NCBI GenBank assembly: GCA_963733135.1 | Contig: CAVTBX010000003.1 | Coordinates: forward strand, 62,001-126,000 | DNA from: CAVTBX01 sp963733135 | GTDB taxonomy: Bacteria; Actinomycetota; Thermoleophilia; Gaiellales; Gaiellaceae | Direction of reading: 5' to 3' | Length of the DNA stretch: 64,000 nucleotides | Shown here: in pieces, positions 58,260-64,000 of the stretch | Layout of the letters: each line of letters starts with the position of its first letter | Position numbering within the stretch: position 1 is the stretch's first letter | Position numbers and translations under genes: made by a program | Notes under the pieces: model-generated | Database searches by the model: none | What the model was told of the DNA's origin: nothing | Seen by the model: the letters and a program-made list of their open reading frames with translations, nothing else

Positions 58260-59696
58260 ATGCGGAGTGAGCTCGGCCCTCTGGTGCGGCGCCATGCCCT
58301 CTTCCTCGCGTTCCTGGCGCTCGGGGTCGGGCTGCGGATCGTGACCCTCCTCGCGTACCGCCCGGCCCTCTTCAGCCCGGACTCGCCGGGCTACGTGGAC
58401 GCCGCCGAGCGCTGGATCCTGCCGTCGCTTCATCCGCTCGGCTACTCGCTCTTCCTGCGCTCGTCGTTTCTCGTCTGGGACGACTTCGCGCTCGTGGTCC
58501 TGCTCCAGCACGTGCTGGGCCTCGCGATGGCGGTGCTGATCTACGCGGTGCTCGTCCGCCTTGAGGTCCGGGCCTGGCTCGCGGCTCTCGCGAGCGCGCC
58601 GGTTCTCCTCGACGCCTACCAGCTGAACGTCGAGCAGTACGTCCTCTCGGACACGCTCTTCGAGTTTGCGATCGTCGCGGGCTGCGCGGCGCTCCTCTGG
58701 CGCAGCCCGGTCACGCTTCCGGCTGCTGTCCTGGCGGGAGGTCTCTTCGCGGCGGCGGCCATGACCCGCGCGGTCGGGCTGCTCGTCGTGATTCCGGTGC
58801 TGGTGGCGGTGCTCGTCTTGCGACTCCGGCCGGTGCGGGCGGCGGCGCTCGCGGCGGCGTTCCTCCTCCCGGTCGTCGCCTATGCGTCCGCGTTCAAGGT
58901 CGCGAATGGGACGTTCGGCTTGACCGACTACTCGGGCCGCTACCTCTACGGGCGCGTCGTCGAGTGGGTGGACTGCGGCGAGTTCAGCGTACCCGCCCAC
59001 GAGCGTCCGCTCTGCCCGGGCGAGTACGAGGAGCTCGAGTGGGTCTACCAGTACCTCTGGACGCAGCGCTCGCCGCTCTACGACGTCGAGCTGCCGTCGG
59101 GCGAGTCGAGAAACGATGTCGCGGGCGACTTCGCGCGCCGCGCGGTACTCGGCCAGCCCGTCACGTACGTCCGAAACGTGGTCGGCGACTCGCTCCTCAC
59201 GTTCTCGCCGACGAAGCACGAGCGCACAGGCGAGTTCCGCGTCTCGCAGTGGCAGTTCCAGACGGAGTTCCCGATCCCGAACCAACAGCGAGGCTGGACG
59301 GTAGAGCCGCCCAGGGGTCACGTCCACGGCCCGACCGACGGCAAGGTGAACGAGGGCGCCGCCGAGCTCCTGAAGACGTACCAGCGCTTCGGCTATGTGC
59401 CCGGGCCGATCCTGGCAGCGTGTGCCCTGATCGCACTAGCGGGAGCGCTCGGCCTGGGCCGAGCAAAGCACGCGGGCCTGCGAGCCCCCACCGCAGTCTT
59501 CCTGACCCTCGGGTTCGTCCTGTGCGTAGGCAGCGTCGCGTCAACGATGTTCGCGTGGCGCTATCAACTACCGCAGCTGATCCTCTTGCCGCCGGCAGCA
59601 GCGCTGGCAATCGAAAGCTTCCTCAGACGACCAAGCGACCGACCCGCTGCGGCTGGCTTGGGCCGCAGCAGCGACCGGGAACCCTCAGTGAGCTAG
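58260..59696 (+). CDS. GT39-like polytopic glycosyltransferase
   Basis: A 478-residue membrane protein with about ten helices. The first loop contains the GT-C-type YRPALFSPDSPGYVDAAERW, and a large periplasmic loop follows helix 8. It resembles the ArnT/PMT-type glycosyltransferase family 39. ATG at 58260. Its 3' side has a strong hairpin at 59703-59752. Substrate unknown. Confidence 0.8.
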   Translation: MRSELGPLVRRHALFLAFLALGVGLRIVTLLAYRPALFSPDSPGYVDAAERWILPSLHPLGYSLFLRSSFLVWDDFALVVLLQHVLGLAMAVLIYAVLVRLEVRAWLAALASAPVLLDAYQLNVEQYVLSDTLFEFAIVAGCAALLWRSPVTLPAAVLAGGLFAAAAMTRAVGLLVVIPVLVAVLVLRLRPVRAAALAAAFLLPVVAYASAFKVANGTFGLTDYSGRYLYGRVVEWVDCGEFSVPAHERPLCPGEYEELEWVYQYLWTQRSPLYDVELPSGESRNDVAGDFARRAVLGQPVTYVRNVVGDSLLTFSPTKHERTGEFRVSQWQFQTEFPIPNQQRGWTVEPPRGHVHGPTDGKVNEGAAELLKTYQRFGYVPGPILAACALIALAGALGLGRAKHAGLRAPTAVFLTLGFVLCVGSVASTMFAWRYQLPQLILLPPAAALAIESFLRRPSDRPAAAGLGRSSDREPSVS

Positions 59697-59702
59697 ACCC
59701 GT

Positions 59703-59752
59703 CCGGCGCGGATCGTCATGGCGACGCGCGAGCGTCGCCGGATCCGCGCCGG
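59703..59752. terminator. Large bidirectional hairpin
   Basis: CCGGCGCGGATC (59703-59714) pairs with GATCCGCGCCGG (59741-59752); inside, GGCGACGC (59720-59727) pairs with GCGTCGCC (59732-59739) around GCGA, a GNRA-type loop. It sits between the GT39-like gene and the tRNA gene, which point at each other, so it could terminate both. Confidence 0.7.
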
Positions 59753-59756
59753 GGTA

Positions 59757-59829
59757 TGCGCCCGGCACGATTCGAACGTGCGACCTCTGCCTCCGCAGGG
59801 CAGCGCTCTATCCCCTGAGCTACGGGCGC
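59757..59829 (-). tRNA. tRNA-Arg (anticodon GCG)
   Basis: A complete cloverleaf: acceptor GCGCCCG/CGGGCGC with discriminator A, D-arm GCTC…GAGC, anticodon stem CTGCC/GGCAG with loop CTGCGGA (anticodon GCG), variable AGGTC, and T-arm GCACG-TTCGAAT-CGTGC. No CCA is encoded. Anticodon GCG reads CGC (and CGU by wobble) without inosine; many bacteria use ACG instead. Confidence 0.93.
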
Positions 59830-59836
59830 GGGAACG

Positions 59837-60655
59837 TCAGTGTAGCGTCCGGGCGACGGCGTTCCCGACCGTCAGCTCGGCGCCCTCGGGCACTCCGACG
59901 CGCACGTAACCGAGCGCCAGGATGGCGCCGTCGACGGGCACTGCGCTCGTCACTCGCCCGACGGCCTTGCCGTCAAGAACGAGCTCGGCGTCTCGCTCAG
60001 GCGGGATCTCGGTCTCGATGCGGAGCCGGCGCAGGCCACGGTTCGCGTGGCCGCGATAGTGCAGCCGTGCGATCGGCTCTTGGCCCGGGTAGCACCCCTT
60101 CGTGAGGCTGACCGCCCGATCGACGAGTCCTGCCTCAGCCGGGAGAACCCGGTCGTCGAGCTCGAACCCGAACCGCGGCGTGCCTGCTGCGATTCGAAGC
60201 CGCTCGAGCTCCTCGTCAGAGAGCCGCTCTCCGTCGGGCTCCGGCCCGTCGACGATCTCCCACCCGGGCACACCGTAGTCCGAAGTCGGCAAGGCAAAGG
60301 CTCCGCCGGGTGGCCCGGTCTCCTCGCCGAGCACGAGCCAAGATGAGTGCTCCTCGAGCTCGATCTCAGCGCGAGCCGCGAACCGAAACTGAACGAGCTG
60401 CGCCCGAACAGGCTCTCCGAGTTCAGGCTCGGTCAGGAGCAAGAAGTCTTCGTCCGACCGTCGCAAGACGCGAAGCGGCGCAATCAGCCGAGCCTTCGGG
60501 GTGAGGAGCAGCGCCTCGCACGACCCGCCGACGCCGAGCGCCTCCACGTCGTTGGAAACCATGCGCTGGAGGTAATCCGCAGCCTGGGGCCCAGCCACGC
60601 GCACGAAGGAGCGAGGCCGGGACGCAAAGGCAACCGAAGGCAGGACAGAAGCCAT
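59837..60655 (-). CDS. ygfZ: Folate-binding YgfZ/GcvT-like protein
   Basis: A 272-residue YgfZ protein (RPRSFVRVAGPQAADYLQRMVSNDVEAL …). The hallmark KGCYPGQEPIARLHYRGHANR lies near residues 195-215. YgfZ aids repair or assembly of certain Fe-S enzymes in a tetrahydrofolate-dependent manner. ATG at 60655; the stop is seven bases from the tRNA-Arg 5' end, so the two may be co-transcribed. Confidence 0.92.
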   Translation of the reverse strand: MASVLPSVAFASRPRSFVRVAGPQAADYLQRMVSNDVEALGVGGSCEALLLTPKARLIAPLRVLRRSDEDFLLLTEPELGEPVRAQLVQFRFAARAEIELEEHSSWLVLGEETGPPGGAFALPTSDYGVPGWEIVDGPEPDGERLSDEELERLRIAAGTPRFGFELDDRVLPAEAGLVDRAVSLTKGCYPGQEPIARLHYRGHANRGLRRLRIETEIPPERDAELVLDGKAVGRVTSAVPVDGAILALGYVRVGVPEGAELTVGNAVARTLH

Positions 60656-60700
60656 CTGAGCCAAGTGTAGGCACCGAGCCCAGTCCCACCCCATCAAAGC

Positions 60701-60729
60701 GAAGGGGCCCGGCTCAGCCGGGCCCCTTC
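60701..60729. terminator. Perfect hairpin upstream of ygfZ / downstream of groEL
   Basis: GAAGGGGCCCGGC (60701-60713) pairs with GCCGGGCCCCTTC (60717-60729) around TCA. It is the third of three tandem hairpins after groEL; no good U-tract follows. Confidence 0.65.
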
Positions 60730-60738
60730 AAGAGCAAT

Positions 60739-60755
60739 CCCCTTTAAGAAAGGGG
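60739..60755. terminator. Hairpin after groEL (second of three)
   Basis: CCCCTTT (60739-60745) pairs with AAAGGGG (60749-60755) around AAG. Confidence 0.55.
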
Positions 60756-60758
60756 TTC

Positions 60759-60785
60759 CACGGGGGAAACCTGCTTTCCCCCGTG
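60759..60785 (-). terminator. Hairpin directly after groEL
   Basis: CACGGGGGAAA (60759-60769) pairs with TTTCCCCCGTG (60775-60785), 11 pairs with a 5-base loop, four bases beyond the groEL stop. Confidence 0.65.
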
Positions 60786-60788
60786 CTC

Positions 60789-62411
60789 TTACATCATGTC
60801 GGGCATACCGCCCGGCATACCGGCGCCGACGGGCTGCTTCTCGGGTGCCTCCGCGACGACGGCCTCGGTCGTGAGGATGTTCTTCGCGATCGAAGCGGCG
60901 TTCTGGAGGGCCGAGCGCGTGACCATGGTCGGGTCGATGATCCCGGCCTTAACCAGGTCCTCGTACTCGCCGGTGTCCACGTTCAGGCCGTGGCCCTTGG
61001 TGCCCTTCCGGATCTGGTCGACGATGACGGAACCCTCGAGCCCCGCGTTGTCGGCCAGCTGCCGGATCGGCTCCTCGAGCGCCCGGACGATGATGCCCGC
61101 GCCGGTCCGCTCGTCGCCCTCGTACTTGTCGAGCTTGACGGAGCTGACCGCGTTCAGGAGGGCGACACCGCCGCCCGGGACGATGCCCTCCTCGAGGGCG
61201 GCCCGGGTGGCCTGAAGCGCGTCCTCGACGCGGTGCTTCTTCTCCTTCATCTCGGTCTCGGTGGCCGCGCCGACCTTGACGACGGCGACACCGCCGGACA
61301 GCTTCGCGAGGCGCTCCTGGAGCTTCTCACGGTCGAAGTCGGAGTCGGTGTTCTCGACCTCCGCCTTCAGCTGCTTGATCCGGCCCTTGATGCCCTCGGC
61401 GTCACCGGCGCCGTCGATGATCGTGGTCGAGTCCTTGTCGACGACGATCCGGCGGGCTCGCCCGAGCTGCGAGAGCTTCGTGTTCTCGAGCTTGAGGCCC
61501 ATCTCCTCGGTGATGACCTCGCCGCCCGACAGGATGGCGATGTCCTCGAGCATCCGCTTGCGGCGGTCGCCGAAGCCGGGCGCCTTGACGGCGACGGCCT
61601 GGAACGTGCCGCGGAGCTTGTTGACGACGATCGTCGCGAGCGCCTCGCCCTCGACGTCCTCCGCCACGATGAGCAGCGGCCGACCGGCCTGGATGACCTG
61701 CTCGAGCACCGGGAGGAGATCCTTGACCGCGCCGATCTTCTGGTTGGCGATCAGGACGTACGGGTCGTCGAGCACGGCTTCCATGCGCTCGGCGTCCGTG
61801 ATCATGTAGGGCGACAGGTAACCCTTGTCGAACTGCATGCCCTCGGTGAACTCGAGCTCGAGGCCGAAGGTCTGGCCCTCCTCGACGTTCACAACGCCGT
61901 CCTTGCCGACCTTCTCGATGGCATCGGCGATGACATCGCCGATCTCGCTCTCGCGCGAGGAAATGGTCGCGACCCGGGCGATGTCGTCCTTGCCCGCGAT
62001 GTCCTTGGACTGCGACTTCAGGCTCTCGACGACGGACTCGACGGCGGCCTCGATGCCACGCTTCAAGCCCATCGGGTTGGCGCCTGCGGCGACGTTCTTC
62101 AGGCCCTCGCGGACGATGGCCTGCGCCAGGACGGTCGCGGTCGTCGTGCCGTCGCCGGCGACGTCGTTCGTCGCCGTGGCGACCTCGCGGACGAGCTGCG
62201 CGCCCTGGTTCTCGAAGACGTCCTCGACCTCGATCTCACGCGCGATGGTGACACCGTCGTTCGTGATAGTCGGGGCGCCGAACTTCTTGTCCAGGACGAC
62301 GTAGCGTCCCTTGGGGCCAAGGGTCACCTTGACCGCGTCGGCGAGGGTGTTGACGCCGCGCTCGAGCGCCCGGCGTGCATCCTCGTTGAACTTCAACTCT
62401 TTGTGAGCCAT
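60789..62411 (-). CDS. groEL: Chaperonin GroEL (60 kDa)
   Basis: A 540-residue group I chaperonin. Apical and ATPase hallmarks: VTLGPKGRYVVLDKKFGAPTITNDGVTIAREIE, AGDGTTTATVLAQAIV, AVKAPGFGDRRK and VPGGGVALLNA. The C-terminus ends GAGMPGGMPDMM, the usual Gly-Met tail. Second gene of groES-groEL, under two CIRCE elements. ATG at 62411. Confidence 0.98.
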   Translation of the reverse strand: MAHKELKFNEDARRALERGVNTLADAVKVTLGPKGRYVVLDKKFGAPTITNDGVTIAREIEVEDVFENQGAQLVREVATATNDVAGDGTTTATVLAQAIVREGLKNVAAGANPMGLKRGIEAAVESVVESLKSQSKDIAGKDDIARVATISSRESEIGDVIADAIEKVGKDGVVNVEEGQTFGLELEFTEGMQFDKGYLSPYMITDAERMEAVLDDPYVLIANQKIGAVKDLLPVLEQVIQAGRPLLIVAEDVEGEALATIVVNKLRGTFQAVAVKAPGFGDRRKRMLEDIAILSGGEVITEEMGLKLENTKLSQLGRARRIVVDKDSTTIIDGAGDAEGIKGRIKQLKAEVENTDSDFDREKLQERLAKLSGGVAVVKVGAATETEMKEKKHRVEDALQATRAALEEGIVPGGGVALLNAVSSVKLDKYEGDERTGAGIIVRALEEPIRQLADNAGLEGSVIVDQIRKGTKGHGLNVDTGEYEDLVKAGIIDPTMVTRSALQNAASIAKNILTTEAVVAEAPEKQPVGAGMPGGMPDMM

Positions 62412-62430
62412 TCGGTTTCCTCCGTTCCTT

Positions 62431-62772
62431 CTAAGCGGCCGCGCCGGCCAGTTGCTTTTTCTTCTTCGAGCCCTTGCCCGAACCGGCGACGACCTTCGCG
62501 AGCACGTCGGACTCGCGCAGGATCAGGTAGTCGCTGTCGCCGAGCCGGATCTCGGTCCCGCCGTACTTGGAGAAGACGATCTCGTCGCCCTCACCCAGAT
62601 CCATCGTGATGTACTCGCCGTCTTCGTCCCGGGGGCCCGGGCCGACTGCCAGCACGCGGCCGCGCTGCGGCTTCTCCTTGGCGGTGTCGGGGAGGACGAT
62701 CCCACTCGTGGTCGTCTCCTCCTCCTCGAGCACCTCGACGATCAAACGATCGCCGAGCGGCTGCAAATCCAT
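62431..62772 (-). CDS. groES: Co-chaperonin GroES (10 kDa)
   Basis: A ~113-residue GroES (LQPLGDRLIVEVLEEEETTTSGIVLPDTAKEKPQRGRVLAVGPG … MDLGEGDEIVFSKYGGTEI … LILRESDVLAKV). The C-terminus has an unusual extension after VLAKV (AGSGKGSKKKKQLAGAAA), about 18 residues longer than most GroES. ATG at 62772 is chosen because AGGAGG lies seven bases upstream; ATG at 62778 would be too close. Confidence 0.96.
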   Translation of the reverse strand: MDLQPLGDRLIVEVLEEEETTTSGIVLPDTAKEKPQRGRVLAVGPGPRDEDGEYITMDLGEGDEIVFSKYGGTEIRLGDSDYLILRESDVLAKVVAGSGKGSKKKKQLAGAAA

Positions 62773-62814
62773 CCACATACCTCCTCTTTGCCTCTCTATC
62801 AACCGATTTGCGCT

Positions 62815-62841
62815 TCGGCACTCTCAAAGCGAGAGTGCCAA
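62815..62841 (-). promoter_or_regulatory. CIRCE operator 1 (HrcA site) of groESL
   Basis: GGCACTC (62817-62823), nine-base spacer, GAGTGCC (62833-62839); on the minus strand TTGGCACTC-N9-GAGTGCCGA. A near-consensus CIRCE. It lies just after the promoter and 43 bases before the groES start. Confidence 0.92.
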
Positions 62842-62846
62842 TGGCG

Positions 62847-62876
62847 ATCATAGCGAACCTTAGCGCGCCGGTTCAA
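62847..62876 (-). promoter_or_regulatory. Promoter of groES-groEL
   Basis: -35 TTGAAC (62871-62876) and -10 TATGAT (62847-62852) with an 18-base spacer, six bases upstream of CIRCE 1. Repressor binding would block clearance. The -35 box lies in the last codons of the MFS gene. Confidence 0.8.
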
Positions 62877-64000
62877 GACGCTTCCGGCACTCGCTCGGGA
62901 GGAGTGCCAGAACGCAGGAGGAGTGGCAGAGTAGCGGCGCAAACTGCTGCGCAGGCGAGGAACGCGAGTGCGTCCCCGGCCGCGTCGGCCAGCGCGCCGC
63001 CGACGCTCGGGCCGACCGAGTTTCCGATCGCCCAGGCACCGTTCACGACCCCGAACGCGAGGCCCTGCGTGAGGCCGGCGCTCTCGGCCGCGTCGGAGAC
63101 GTGTGCGCTCGCCGGCGCAAAGAAGCTGCCGTAGGCGAGGAAGGCGAAGAACGCGATCGTGGCGACGAGAAGCGCGGGCCCGGCCCAGGCGAGCGCGACC
63201 GAGACCACGAGCGAGGCGACGAGCGCAATGCGCATGGGTACCAACCGTCCTCGGCGGTCCGAGTACCGCCCGATGAGGGGATGCATCACGACCTCGGCGG
63301 CCGCCCCGACGAGGAAGACGGCGCCGATCGCCACGGCGCCCCATCCAGCCGCAGCCAGGTCGAGCGGCAGGAGGACGGAGAGCACGCCGAAGAGGAGGGC
63401 CGGAAGGAGCATCAGCCAGAGCCCCTGGAGGAAGCTCGGATCGCGGAGCACGGGCCAGAGCGCGCTCAGCGGCTGCGGGTTGGGAGCGACCCCAGGCGTC
63501 GCGAGCGTCCAGACGAGAAGCACCCCGCCGGCCGCGCTCACGCCGACGAAGGTGGCTTGGATCCCGACGTGACTCGCAATGGCGCCGACCAGCGGCCCGA
63601 GCAGCGCACCGGCGACCGCGGCACTGATGGCGGTGCCAAGAACCTGGCCTCGCCGGTCGCGCCGAGCGGCGCTGACGAGCCAGGTCGCCGCGCCCGCCCA
63701 CGAGAGCGTGCTCCCGGCGCCCTGGACGAAGCGTGCGATGCCAAGGCTCCACGCACCGTCGGCGAAGGCGAAGCCGACCGAGGCGAGGGACATGAGCGCC
63801 AGACCGCCGACCACCGCCAGCCTCGGCCCGAATCGCGCCACCGCCACACCGCTCGGCAACGCGGTGGTGAGCGCCCCGATCGCAAACGACGCGACGAGGA
63901 GCCCGCTCCCGCCCTTGGAGAGCCCGTACTCCTCGGACAGCTCGGGAAGAAGCGGCGTGAGCGCCGCGTAGAGCATGGTGTCGACGAGGACGACGGACGC
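62873..64000 (-). CDS. MFS transporter, truncated at the window end
   Basis: A major facilitator permease of about 375 visible residues, missing its N-terminus beyond 64000 (the frame stays open as ASVVLVDTMLYAALTPLLPEL). Twelve-helix topology minus part of the first; motif A-like AVARFGPRL and the central loop PLIGRYSDRRGRLVPMR are visible. The last residues (SGTPPERVPEAS) overlay a CIRCE-like sequence and the -35 box of groES, so its 3' end has a dual role. Substrate unknown. Confidence 0.87.
   Translation of the reverse strand, partial: ASVVLVDTMLYAALTPLLPELSEEYGLSKGGSGLLVASFAIGALTTALPSGVAVARFGPRLAVVGGLALMSLASVGFAFADGAWSLGIARFVQGAGSTLSWAGAATWLVSAARRDRRGQVLGTAISAAVAGALLGPLVGAIASHVGIQATFVGVSAAGGVLLVWTLATPGVAPNPQPLSALWPVLRDPSFLQGLWLMLLPALLFGVLSVLLPLDLAAAGWGAVAIGAVFLVGAAAEVVMHPLIGRYSDRRGRLVPMRIALVASLVVSVALAWAGPALLVATIAFFAFLAYGSFFAPASAHVSDAAESAGLTQGLAFGVVNGAWAIGNSVGPSVGGALADAAGDALAFLACAAVCAATLPLLLRSGTPPERVPEAS
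62886..62908 (-). promoter_or_regulatory. CIRCE-like operator 2 inside the MFS gene end
   Basis: GGCACTC (62886-62892), nine-base spacer GCTCGGGAG, GAGTGCC (62902-62908): the same half-sites and spacing as CIRCE 1, 69 bases away. It is coding sequence for the MFS C-terminal residues. Confidence 0.75.

Noticed and set aside
60783..62609. 608-codon frame antisense to groEL
   Set aside because: Complete antisense overlap of a strongly conserved gene; no domain.

Overview
The window is high-GC DNA (roughly 70 percent by eye), with many GTG starts and tightly packed operons whose genes overlap by a few bases. It most resembles an aerobic, menaquinone-using, deep-branching actinobacterium, probably class Thermoleophilia (Gaiellales/Solirubrobacterales-like). 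This placement is an inference from gene content: a Bacillus-type split cytochrome bc complex beside menaquinone genes, phenylacetate epoxidation genes, CIRCE-controlled groESL and a secreted glucuronyl-epimerase-like pair. No rRNA is present to confirm it. Layout: 0-2.3 kb holds a partial MFS exporter, rsgA and an unknown protein. 2.3-4.2 kb is a LysR regulator with a maleylacetate-reductase-like alcohol dehydrogenase. 4.3-11.2 kb is a surface-polysaccharide region (CapD-like epimerase, DegT aminotransferase, DedA protein, two tandem D-glucuronyl C5-epimerase-like secreted proteins, one frameshifted). 11.2-22.5 kb is a minus-strand respiration and cofactor block: PPOX-UbiA fusion, PPOX protein, polyprenyl diphosphate synthase, menG, qcrC-qcrB-qcrA, a small membrane protein, a HepS-like protein, hemL, hemB and an ABC-2 exporter. 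22.8-25.1 kb carries an M23-like protein, a HAD phosphatase and a YmdB-type phosphodiesterase. 25-28.5 kb has two polytopic glycosyltransferases and GtrA. 28.5-32.7 kb holds a PRC-barrel protein, pcm, an alkaline-phosphatase-superfamily enzyme, an SDH-type serine protease and a thioredoxin-fold protein. 32.7-37 kb is a 2-oxoacid dehydrogenase operon (lipid kinase, E1 alpha, E1 beta, E2). 37-40 kb is paaR-paaABCD with a PaaR-type operator. 40-43.3 kb is a class III cyclase/STAND ATPase. 43.3-53.5 kb continues with CoA-linked catabolism (three enoyl-CoA hydratase family genes, an EthD protein, GabT, ALDH, thiolase) plus an HtrA-like protease. 53.6-60.7 kb has mqnD, a DtxR regulator, an OCD-family enzyme, a Rieske ferredoxin, a BtuF-like protein, a GT39-like protein, tRNA-Arg and ygfZ. 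60.7-64 kb is groEL-groES behind two CIRCE operators, then a partial MFS gene. How it works together: the menaquinone tail and ring-modifying genes, the quinol-cytochrome c reductase and the early haem genes form one respiratory block. PaaABCD, the PaaG-like and PaaF-like crotonases and the thiolase could supply several steps of phenylacetyl-CoA degradation, and the 2-oxoacid dehydrogenase supplies acyl-CoA. The most unusual content is intergenic. Four families of palindromic or short interspersed repeats are visible. The main one is a 166-180 bp, two-copy, palindrome-bounded element with a near-invariant core and RNA-like folding. Several copies supply the stop codon of the neighbouring gene, and the E2 gene even carries two copies of a short repeat in frame inside its linker. 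A caution for the reader: five genes, including the normally essential hemB, carry six one-base indels at or near short G/C runs. They look more like assembly errors than true pseudogenes.
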